A stretch of 51,534 bases of DNA from JAOAPY01 sp041492185 (GTDB lineage: Bacteria > Acidobacteriota > Blastocatellia > Pyrinomonadales > Pyrinomonadaceae), in NCBI GenBank assembly GCA_041492185.1, contig JBGPWL010000026.1, positions 1 to 51,534 on the forward strand, given 5' to 3'. Positions within the stretch are counted from its first letter, which is position 1. The number at the start of each line of letters is the position of its first letter. The position numbers were made by a program, and so were the translations under genes. Positions 8,648 to 15,280 of this stretch are shown here, piece by piece. The notes beneath the pieces were generated by a model. That model did no database searches. It was not told where the DNA came from and saw only the letters and a program-made list of their open reading frames with translations.

Positions 8648-9076
8648 TCATAATTGAAGATCCGCGATCCAGAGAAGGTTCAAGGCAAAAGGACTTTTTT
8701 GGAGCGAGTTGAATAGTTTTCGATCCGCGGTTACCAGTTGGCATTGATGCAGAGCAGCCAACGCCACATACACACAATCGTAAACACTCCGATCATAATT
8801 GCGCGCGATGTCGTACGCGAGTAGTACCAGATCGATCGAAGGAGTGAATTGAATGCGCTCCTGAGCACGGACGAAAGCCTTGATGATGTCGAGACCATCC
8901 TTTACGGCAATCTCTTTGAGGCGCACTTTCTTCCAGACAATATTTGCCGTCTCTGCAATCAAGAGCTCCGGGGCGGCCAGTACTTCGTTACCATTCAACA
9001 CCGCGATCGCCTGGTCTTGATGAACCTCCGGCACATACCATTTAATGACGACACTGGCATCGACGACGAGCATCAT
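8648..9076 (-). CDS. vapC: VapC-type PIN-domain toxin
   Basis: A 142-residue PIN-domain protein with the expected acidic site: Asp6 (VVDASVVIKWY), Glu42 (LLIAETANIVW), Asp100 (YDCVYVALA) and Asp118 (LVTADRKLF). PIN toxins are Mg2+-dependent RNases that cut tRNA or rRNA when freed from their antitoxin. Its start overlaps the antitoxin stop as ATGA, indicating translational coupling. A second ATG follows directly at 9073, so the first Met may not be used. Confidence 0.9.
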   Translation of the reverse strand: MMLVVDASVVIKWYVPEVHQDQAIAVLNGNEVLAAPELLIAETANIVWKKVRLKEIAVKDGLDIIKAFVRAQERIQFTPSIDLVLLAYDIARNYDRSVYDCVYVALAALHQCQLVTADRKLFNSLQKSPFALNLLWIADLQL

Positions 9077-9303
9077 CTTCTACGGTCGCGCGCCTGCAAT
9101 ACGCCACTGTCCGAATGTCGCCGGCCAGCGAGGCGTTTACGGAGAGCAGCCGCTTCGGCCTTGTAATCGACACTGGAATGCCGGGCTGTTTGCTCAAGAA
9201 TGGTTTTCAGTTCCGCCTGGAGCGAGCGCCCATGCGCAGCAGCGCGCTGCTTGAGTTTTTCTATTACTGTTGGCTCCAGATCTCTTATTAGAACTTGTGA
9301 CAT
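9073..9303 (-). CDS. vapB: FitA/VapB-type ribbon-helix-helix antitoxin
   Basis: A 76-residue protein whose N-terminal 40 residues (MSQVLIRDLEPTVIEKLKQR, then HGRSLQAELKTIL) match the ribbon-helix-helix of FitA-like antitoxins, followed by a charged tail that would neutralise the PIN toxin. I start it at the ATG at 9303, which is preceded by a GGAAGG-type ribosome binding site about a dozen bases upstream; a longer in-frame extension does not resemble the family. Such antitoxins normally autorepress their operon. Confidence 0.88.
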   Translation of the reverse strand: MSQVLIRDLEPTVIEKLKQRAAAHGRSLQAELKTILEQTARHSSVDYKAEAAALRKRLAGRRHSDSGVLQARDRRR

Positions 9304-9504
9304 CACTGAATTACTTCCTTTCCGATAGCAATATGATAGCACACAACGATGTCCGAGACTCCAGAACGATTTCCATGTTGAACGACTGGCAGGAAACCTA
9401 TAGCTCCATGCCGTTGGGTTCGCCTTTGCGCGGCTGCAACGTTTCTTTATAATCGATTTCACTGTTCCACAGTCAATTAACTTTTAGGATTAGGAGCTTC
9501 TCGT

Positions 9505-10629
9505 ATGCCTGTGACTAATCATGTTAAGCCCACGGCCGGCGATGTGCTGATGATGATCGGCACGACGAAAGGCGCGTTTCTCCTGCGTTCTGACGGCGCG
9601 CGAAAAGATTGGGAAGTGGGTGGTCCCTATTTTCCCGGCCGCGCGATCTACGCGCTTGCCCTGGACGATCGCAATGGACGCCAGCGCGTATGGGCGGCAG
9701 TGAACAGCCCTTTTTGGGGTTCGTATTTGAGTTCGTCGGATGATTTCGGAAAGACCTGGAGCGAGCCGGAAACCTACGGCGTTAAGTTTCCGGAAGGTTC
9801 TGAGTTGTCGGTGAAACAGATCTGGCAAATCGCCGCGGGCCACAAGGACGAGCCCGACACTCTTTACTGTGGCGTCGAGCCGGCCGCGCTTTTCAAATCA
9901 ACCGACGCCGGCGCGACGTGGTCGATTGTCAAAGGGCTGCACGATCATCCGCACCGGCCACAGTGGATGCCCGGCGGCGGTGGCTTATGCCTGCACACAA
10001 TCCTGCCCGACCCGTCGAACAGCAAACGCCTGCACATCGCGATCTCAACCGGCGGACACTATCGCACCGACGATGGCGGCGAGACGTGGAATCCAAAGAA
10101 TAAGGGCGTGCGCGCGCAATTTCTGCCGCCCGACCAGCAATATCCGGAGTGGGGACAGTGCGTGCACAAGATTGTCAGCCACCCGTCAAATTCCAACCGA
10201 ATGTTTTTGCAAAACCATTGGGGTCTTTACCGCAGCGACGACGGCGGCGATTCGTGGAGTGACATTGCCAACGGCGTGCCTTCTGATTTTGGTTTTGCAA
10301 TGGAGATCGATCACCGCGATCCGAACACCGTCTTCATCATTCCGCTCGAGTCGGACGAGTTTCGTTGCACGCCCGAAGCGAAGCTGCGCGTCTATCGCAC
10401 ACGCGATGCCGGCGCGTCGTGGCAGGCACTAACCAGTGGCCTGCCGCAAGAGAATGCGTTTGAGACAGTTTTGCGAGACGGCATGACGGCGGACACGCTG
10501 CAACCGTCGGGGCTTTATTTCGGCACGCGCAGTGGAAAGCTATTTGGCTCGAATGATGGCGGTGATTCCTGGAACGCGATCATGGAAGGCTTGCCGCCGG
10601 TCGTGTGCGTGAAGAGCGCGGTGATCTGA
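9505..10629 (+). CDS. BNR/Asp-box repeat beta-propeller protein (annotated elsewhere as exo-alpha-sialidase-like)
   Basis: A 374-residue protein with six Asp-box type motifs of the S/T-x-D-x-G-x-T/S-W form: SSDDFGKTW, STDAGATW, TDDGGETW, SDDGGDSW, TRDAGASW and SNDGGDSW. These mark blades of a beta-propeller as in sialidase-fold and Vps10-like proteins. No sialidase arginine triad is evident, so hydrolase activity is not supported. There is no signal peptide, so the protein is probably cytoplasmic. A TAGGAG ribosome binding site precedes the ATG. The CysO/MoaD-like gene lies two genes downstream; a functional link is possible but not shown here. Confidence 0.8.
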   Translation: MPVTNHVKPTAGDVLMMIGTTKGAFLLRSDGARKDWEVGGPYFPGRAIYALALDDRNGRQRVWAAVNSPFWGSYLSSSDDFGKTWSEPETYGVKFPEGSELSVKQIWQIAAGHKDEPDTLYCGVEPAALFKSTDAGATWSIVKGLHDHPHRPQWMPGGGGLCLHTILPDPSNSKRLHIAISTGGHYRTDDGGETWNPKNKGVRAQFLPPDQQYPEWGQCVHKIVSHPSNSNRMFLQNHWGLYRSDDGGDSWSDIANGVPSDFGFAMEIDHRDPNTVFIIPLESDEFRCTPEAKLRVYRTRDAGASWQALTSGLPQENAFETVLRDGMTADTLQPSGLYFGTRSGKLFGSNDGGDSWNAIMEGLPPVVCVKSAVI

Positions 10630-10674
10630 TCTTTCTGCGTTTGCACAGCGCGTCTTGCGCCGCAACCAAAGCAG

Positions 10675-10763
10675 TTTCACGCCAAGTCGCAAAGGAGCAA
10701 AGCCGCAACGAATATCTACGTTCAGATTTTGCGCCTTTGCACCTTGGCGTCTTTGCGTGAAAA
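10675..10763. repeat. Intergenic inverted repeat of the 'cgcaaag' family
   Basis: The left arm (tttcacgccaag, then cgcaaagg, gcaaag) and the right arm (ctttgc, ccttggcg, ctttgcgtgaaaa) are inverted complements with a few differences around a short AT-rich centre. It fills most of the gap between the BNR gene and the YciI gene, and its words recur at 1521-1568. Confidence 0.75.
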
Positions 10764-10814
10764 GTTGCTCGAAAAACAAGTATCGGCGATCTTGTTTGCA
10801 CAGAGGATTCACCA

Positions 10815-11510
10815 ATGAGGATTCTGATTTCGATTATTCTGATCGGTCTCATCACCGGTGTTGCCCTTACCCAACAGAAAACTGAGCCACAATTCAAGCT
10901 CGTGCAGTTTTACATGGCCCTGCTCAAGAAAGGACCGAAATGGAGCGGCGACGCGCACGCGAACGCGCAACTTCACGAACAGCATGTGAACTACGTCTTG
11001 TCCTTGCTTGAATCGGGCAAAGCGATCATCGCGGGCCCGTTCAGTGGCGAAGGCGATATTCGCGGCGTTCTTATTTTTCGCGCGCAGTCGGTCGAGGAAG
11101 CAAAGGCCTGGGCCAATGCCGATCCGGCCGTAACATCCGGACACTTGATCGTCGAAATGCATCCGTGGTGGTCGGAGGACGTCATGAAGAAGGCAGCGTC
11201 GCCGATCAAACTCGAAACCGCTTATCTTGGCTTTCTGACGCGCGGCGCGAAGTGGACTCCGGAACAAACGCCGGCAACGGAAGCGCTCCAGAAAGCACAC
11301 CTGGCCAACATTCAAAGACTGGCGGCGTTGAAGAAACTCGTTGTCGCGGGCCCGTTTGGTGACGATGGCAATTTACGCGGGATCTTCGTGTTTCGGGTGG
11401 GCTCGCTCGAAGAAGCGAAAACGCTCGCGGCAACCGATCCGGCAGTGCAGGCGGGCCGATTAGTAGTTGACCTGCATCCGTGGATGGTGCCGGAGGGAAT
11501 CTTGCCCTAA
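10815..11510 (+). CDS. Exported tandem YciI-domain protein
   Basis: A 231-residue protein with a short hydrophobic leader (MRILISIILIGLITGVALT) followed by two similar YciI-like ferredoxin-fold domains. Repeat one carries GPKWSG, H-E-Q-H, IIAGPFSGEGDIRGV and HPWW. Repeat two carries GAKWTP, K-A-H-L, VVAGPFGDDGNLRGI and HPWM. YciI proteins are small dimeric alpha/beta barrels of uncertain enzymatic role; here both subunits are fused and exported. Seven residues of each conserved block align without gaps, so an internal duplication is clear. It starts a compact operon: the MoaD/CysO-like gene begins 12 bases later. Confidence 0.8.
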   Translation: MRILISIILIGLITGVALTQQKTEPQFKLVQFYMALLKKGPKWSGDAHANAQLHEQHVNYVLSLLESGKAIIAGPFSGEGDIRGVLIFRAQSVEEAKAWANADPAVTSGHLIVEMHPWWSEDVMKKAASPIKLETAYLGFLTRGAKWTPEQTPATEALQKAHLANIQRLAALKKLVVAGPFGDDGNLRGIFVFRVGSLEEAKTLAATDPAVQAGRLVVDLHPWMVPEGILP

Positions 11511-11522
11511 CAGGAACCAGCA

Positions 11523-11804
11523 ATGATCGCTTTCAACATCGCAGGCTTCTTAACGGACTTCACTGGCGGCGCGCGACGCATCACGATTGAAACTGCGCCA
11601 CCGACAGTAGGTCAGGCGCTTGACGAGTTGTGGCAACTGCACCTTGGCCTGCGCGATCGCGTCTTGAACGAGCAGGGACATGTGCGACCACACGTCAACG
11701 TATTTTTGGACGACGAGAATATTCGTCGCAAGGAAGTGCTCAATACTGAGCTTGCGGACGGCAGCGAGATCACAATCCTTCCGGCCGTTAGTGGCGGCAA
11801 TTAG
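11523..11804 (+). CDS. CysO/MoaD/ThiS-like ubiquitin-fold sulfur carrier ending in Gly-Gly-Asn
   Basis: A 93-residue beta-grasp protein. Its latter half (HVNVFLDDENIR, then LADGSEITILPAVSGGN) is close to the CysO-type sulfur carriers, which donate a C-terminal thiocarboxylate. The usual terminus is Gly-Gly; here one Asn follows, so activation would require its removal. Mycobacterial CysO is activated by an E1-like enzyme and works with the cysteine synthase CysM, but neither partner gene is in this window. A CAGGAA ribosome binding site precedes the ATG. It lies between the exported YciI protein and the DUF427 gene in what looks like one operon. Confidence 0.85.
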   Translation: MIAFNIAGFLTDFTGGARRITIETAPPTVGQALDELWQLHLGLRDRVLNEQGHVRPHVNVFLDDENIRRKEVLNTELADGSEITILPAVSGGN

Positions 11805-11834
11805 CGATGCTTTTTCTGTGGATGAGATAACTCC

Positions 11835-12116
11835 ATGAAAGCAATTTGGAATAATGCTACTTTGGCGGAGAGCGACGACACGGTAGTCGTCGAGGGCAAC
11901 CACTATTTTCCACCCGAGTCGATCAGGCGCGAATACTTTCAAGAGAGCGTGACGCGCACCGTCTGCCCCTGGAAGGGCGAGGCCAGTTACTACAACGTTG
12001 TCGTCGATGGGCAGGTTAATAAAGATGCGGCCTGGTATTATCCCAATCCGAAGCCGGCGGCCGCAGAGATCAAGAACCGCGTCGCTTTCTGGCGCGGCGT
12101 GAAGGTCGAAGCTTAA
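11835..12116 (+). CDS. DUF427 family protein
   Basis: A complete 93-residue DUF427 domain: the opening KAIWNNATLAESDDTVVVEG, the signature R-x-T-V-C-P-W-K-G-E-A-Y, and the closing V-A-F-W-R-G-V. The family is a small beta-barrel of unknown biochemical role found in many bacteria and fungi. It follows the CysO-like gene by 30 bases and probably ends the operon; the hairpin array at 12186-12359 lies just beyond. Confidence 0.9.
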   Translation: MKAIWNNATLAESDDTVVVEGNHYFPPESIRREYFQESVTRTVCPWKGEASYYNVVVDGQVNKDAAWYYPNPKPAAAEIKNRVAFWRGVKVEA

Positions 12117-12185
12117 ATTCAGTTGCATTCTGTGAAACTGGATCGTACCGGTTTGTTCTCATCCACTTTCGCCATCGCACGTCCA

Positions 12186-12359
12186 GTCCCGTAGGGACGA
12201 AATGTTTATAGGGTATCAGTATCAAGATATTCCCCAAGCTCCATCGGAGCGGAATGTTGCCGCCTGGCTTGACTGATCCGGGTTGCAACATGTCGCTCCT
12301 ACGGAGCTGGGGTTGTTGGATTGGCCGGCGTAACTATAAACATGCCACTCCTACGGAGT
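12186..12359. repeat. Four-hairpin array (non-autonomous REP/HUH-type element)
   Basis: Four short hairpins: gtccc-gta-gggac (12186-12198), gctcc-atc-ggagc (12238-12250), gctcc-tac-ggagc (12295-12307) and actcc-tac-ggagt (12347-12359). The first two face right and the last two face left. The outer pair carry the tail ATGTTTATAG (inverted on the right as CTATAAACAT). Spacing within each pair is 52 bases. This is the same layout as the ends of the transposase-bearing element at 24989-25662, without a gene inside. It accounts for most of the 309-base gap before the zinc-ribbon gene. Confidence 0.85.
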
Positions 12360-12385
12360 TGAGGAACCGGCCGCCAGCAACTCAA

Positions 12386-12416
12386 TTGAACCAGGACGGC
12401 CAACCTGCCGTATAAT
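12386..12416 (+). promoter_or_regulatory. Candidate sigma-70-type promoter for the zinc-ribbon gene
   Basis: TATAAT at 12411-12416 with TTGAAC at 12386-12391, spacing 19 (long). The ATG is only nine bases after the -10 box and has no ribosome binding site, so a leaderless or nearly leaderless transcript is suggested. Confidence 0.4.
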
Positions 12417-12425
12417 CCCGCAACT

Positions 12426-13073
12426 ATGTATTGCCCATCCTGTGGTTCAGAAGAGCGTCAACCGTCTCAATACTGTCGCGCGTGCGGTACGGACCTGCGC
12501 GTCGTGCGTGTTAGCCTCGAGCGGCCTGACTCGATCACTGCGTCAGCCGTTTCCGCACGCGAAGAAATTGGTCGCGCCGTCGCCGAGAAAATTCGCGAGG
12601 TCGACGACACGCGCGATTTGAAGCGTGTCGCCGAAGACGTTCTCCCTCAGATCGAAAAGTTTCTCGAGTCATATGAAGAAAAACGTCTGCGGCGGGTACG
12701 CGCGGGTGTGATCGTGGCCGCGAGCGGTCTGGGCACCGGCTTCCTTGGGTTAATACTGTCGGCAGTGCTGCACGGTTCCGATGCCGAGACGGCTTTGGGG
12801 TTTTCTGGACTTGGACCAGTTGCTTTCGCAATCGGTCTCGGCCTGGTGCTCAACGGTTTGGTGTTTACGCGTCCTCGCAAGGGCATCGAAGATCATTCCC
12901 TGGACGCTCGCGCGCAAAACCTGCTTGACGCAAACGCGTCGCCGCCGCAATTGCGCGGAGGCGAAAGCCCAGAATTACTTCGCGCTCCGAACACGTCAGA
13001 GTTTGCGCGCGAGGTTCGCCCGGGCGCATCAGTCACCGAACACACGACGAAGCATCTGACTTCGGAGCGCTAA
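12426..13073 (+). CDS. Zinc-ribbon membrane protein, paralogue of the gene at 37354-37854
   Basis: A 215-residue protein opening with two Cys pairs (YCPSCGSEE and YCRACGTDL), a typical treble-clef zinc ribbon, then a charged region and two membrane segments (about residues 95-118 and 123-145), and a long polar tail. The tail ends with SVTEHTTKHL; the second zinc-ribbon protein in this window ends with a nearly matching SVTERTTQLI. The conserved tail suggests a shared interaction or processing signal. No enzymatic function is visible. TATAAT nine bases before the ATG suggests its own promoter. Confidence 0.75.
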   Translation: MYCPSCGSEERQPSQYCRACGTDLRVVRVSLERPDSITASAVSAREEIGRAVAEKIREVDDTRDLKRVAEDVLPQIEKFLESYEEKRLRRVRAGVIVAASGLGTGFLGLILSAVLHGSDAETALGFSGLGPVAFAIGLGLVLNGLVFTRPRKGIEDHSLDARAQNLLDANASPPQLRGGESPELLRAPNTSEFAREVRPGASVTEHTTKHLTSER

Positions 13074-13103
13074 CGATTGCGGCAACTCCCGCGGCTTTTG
13101 CGG

Positions 13104-13109
13104 TACAAT
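13104..13109 (+). promoter_or_regulatory. Candidate -10 box immediately upstream of the bicupin start
   Basis: TACAAT ends seven bases before the ATG at 13117 and no ribosome binding site intervenes, the same arrangement as upstream of 12426. No convincing -35 box was found. Confidence 0.25.
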
Positions 13110-13116
13110 CTCGCCA

Positions 13117-13908
13117 ATGGCCGTAATTCTCGAAGGCGGTTGCCGCGTATCCGAAATGCGCGCGGGCCCGCCGCTGGAAATTGGAAACCTGAAGATTTGG
13201 CAGCAAGTCGGTCGCGCCCAAGGCGCGCAGGCCATCTCGCTGCGCGTGCTTGAATTTGGCAAAGGCATCTCACCAGCTTTGCATAATGAAACGAGCGACG
13301 AGATTTTGTATGTGCTGGGTGATGCGGTTGACGAAGGAACGCAGATGGCAACTGCGTTCATCGACGGCTGGCCGTTTGCGATATCGCCGCAAAGCGGGAT
13401 CTATCTGCGGCCTCGTCAGACGTTCGCGCTTGATAATCCCGGACCAGAGCCTCTCGTGCTAGTCAGTTCCCAGTGTCCCGAGCCATTGGATTCGCCTTTC
13501 CCTGACACGTCGCTGATGACTTCGCCAGACTCAGCTTCAGCGAAACCGGACCGGGCGCCGATTGTTAGTCTTAAGGATCGCCGTGCGATTCCCACCGCCG
13601 ATCGCTGGTATCGCGTACTTGTTGACGAAGAAGTCGGCAGCACGCAAGCGACGCAATTTGTCGGCTCAATCCCGCCTGGCCGCGCGCCCGATCATTTTCA
13701 CGAATACGAAGAAGTCCTTTTCATTCTGCGCGGCCAGGGACGCATGTGGGCCGGCGAAACCAACACGCCAATCGGCTTTGGCTCCTGCATCTATTTACCC
13801 AAAGGCCAGGCTCATTGTGTTGAGAACACGGGAACCGATGAGTTGAGGCTGCTGGGCGTATTCTATCCGGCGGGCAGTCCGAGTGTGCGGTATGATGTTG
13901 TTCCGTAA
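13117..13908 (+). CDS. Bicupin protein
   Basis: A 263-residue protein with two cupin barrels. The first (about residues 15-120) has SPALHNETSDEILYVLGD; the second (about 155-260) has GRAPDHFHEYEEVLFILRG followed by YLPKGQAHCVENTG. The second barrel keeps the full set of metal ligands (two His and Glu of HFHEYEE and a His of GQAHCV), while the first has only a weak version (H-x5-E). Substrate is unknown; bicupins include oxalate-handling and dioxygenase enzymes. It stands between the zinc-ribbon gene (43 bases upstream) and the GT87 gene (31 bases downstream), all on the plus strand. Confidence 0.8.
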   Translation: MAVILEGGCRVSEMRAGPPLEIGNLKIWQQVGRAQGAQAISLRVLEFGKGISPALHNETSDEILYVLGDAVDEGTQMATAFIDGWPFAISPQSGIYLRPRQTFALDNPGPEPLVLVSSQCPEPLDSPFPDTSLMTSPDSASAKPDRAPIVSLKDRRAIPTADRWYRVLVDEEVGSTQATQFVGSIPPGRAPDHFHEYEEVLFILRGQGRMWAGETNTPIGFGSCIYLPKGQAHCVENTGTDELRLLGVFYPAGSPSVRYDVVP

Positions 13909-13939
13909 ATAAGAAGAACATCCGATCTCCTGTTCAAGG

Positions 13940-15253
13940 ATGAAGTCCGTCAACTCAAAATCATCTCTCGCAGATGACAAGTTCTTAAGAAGACTACCTC
14001 TCTACCGGTTACTGGTCGCGGTAGTGGTCACGCTTGGCGTCATTGCTTGCTGTGTGCAGCAGATTCTGCGCAAGGACGGCGACCCTTACCTTTTCGTTCA
14101 TGCTGCGCGTGTGCTCCTGCATAAACAAGATATCTATCTAATCGCCGATCAGCATGGTGCTTATTATTATTATCCGCCATTTTTTGCGTGCCTGAATATT
14201 CCTCTGACCTTATTACCAATGGGAGTGGTGGTCGTTGTGTGGTCGCTTGCCTCGGTCGGGCTGTTGGGATGGAGCATGGCGGCGCTTTACAGCGGGCTGA
14301 CGGGCCAGCCGTTCTTTTCCATCCCGGCGAAAACTCGATGGGCTGTATGTTTCTTTACAGCGCTTCTGACCGCGCGCTTCATCATCCTGCACCAACGCTT
14401 CGGGTCGGCAAATGTCTTTGTACTTGCGCTGGCAGTTTTTGGCTTGACGTGGCTGACAAGAAAAAAGAGTGTGCGCGCGGGAATCATGATTGGGCTTTCG
14501 ATGGCTGTAAAACTGACGACCTTGCCATTTGGATTCTGGTTTCTGGCGAGGCGCAATACGAAGGTGCTGTCGGGCATCGTCTTAGTCGGTTTGATCGCGG
14601 TGATGCTGCCTGCATTGGTCGTCGGTGCGCGTCAGGACATAAGCTATCACCGCGAATGGATCCAGGAAGTGGTTCTTTCGAACGGGCCGGGAACAGGAAG
14701 TTGGGCGGGCACAGGAAATCTATCTTTGCGCGCTCAAGCCGATCGGTTCTTTTTGCCGACCGACGCATTTTTTGACAAAGGCAAACCGTACCGCGTTACG
14801 ATTGTGGAACTGCCACGAAAGACGGTCCGGCTGATTGGCTGGCTGGTGATGCTATGCGTTGTGTTGACAATTCTCTTCTACGCTGTTCGGTTTAGAAACG
14901 CCGAGGAACTTGTTTCCCACTGGGGCGGCGTTGCGCTTGTATTCAGCTTGATTCCGATTTTTTCCACCGTGACCTTGATCCCGCACCTGATTCTTTTGAT
15001 CCCGGCTTACATTTACGTCGTTCATGTTTGGTATTTTCGGCTGACTAGCGATCGTCTGTTTCGCGTTCTGGTCGTGCTTTCGTTTGTCCTCACGTCTCTG
15101 ACCACCAAAGCGTTCTTCGGCCTGTTTCTCAGCCGCTTGTTGGCAGCGTCGGGCGTCATTCCCCTGGGGATTCTGTTTCTTTCAGCGGCGATATTTCGCG
15201 CGGCGATCTGTATTCAGAGGGAAGCAAGCAACGAGCGGCTCGTAACCGCGTAA
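13940..15253 (+). CDS. GT87/DUF2029 family polytopic membrane glycosyltransferase-like protein
   Basis: A 437-residue protein with about ten membrane spans. Near the N-terminus it has the loop pattern of GT87 (DUF2029) proteins, D-P-Y-L-F-V-H-A-A-R, Y-Y-Y-P-P-F, and later RFGSANVFVLAL and G-L-S-M-A-V-K-L, which parallel the arabino/mannosyltransferases that use polyprenyl-phosphate sugars. Substrate cannot be deduced. The ATG follows a CAAGG sequence. The downstream GGDEF-EAL gene is convergent with it. Confidence 0.8.
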   Translation: MKSVNSKSSLADDKFLRRLPLYRLLVAVVVTLGVIACCVQQILRKDGDPYLFVHAARVLLHKQDIYLIADQHGAYYYYPPFFACLNIPLTLLPMGVVVVVWSLASVGLLGWSMAALYSGLTGQPFFSIPAKTRWAVCFFTALLTARFIILHQRFGSANVFVLALAVFGLTWLTRKKSVRAGIMIGLSMAVKLTTLPFGFWFLARRNTKVLSGIVLVGLIAVMLPALVVGARQDISYHREWIQEVVLSNGPGTGSWAGTGNLSLRAQADRFFLPTDAFFDKGKPYRVTIVELPRKTVRLIGWLVMLCVVLTILFYAVRFRNAEELVSHWGGVALVFSLIPIFSTVTLIPHLILLIPAYIYVVHVWYFRLTSDRLFRVLVVLSFVLTSLTTKAFFGLFLSRLLAASGVIPLGILFLSAAIFRAAICIQREASNERLVTA

Positions 15254-15280
15254 AGCTCTTGCCGAGCCGTAAAGGGGAGA

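Noticed and set aside
9505..10629. Calling the BNR-repeat protein a sialidase
   Set aside because: Only the Asp-box motifs are present. The arginine triad and the nucleophile tyrosine of sialidases were not found, so I call it a beta-propeller protein.
12186..12359. Regularly spaced short hairpins that could be taken for a small CRISPR array
   Set aside because: The units are 13 bases with varying stems and come in two opposite orientations, and there are no cas genes. The layout fits REP/HUH ends instead.
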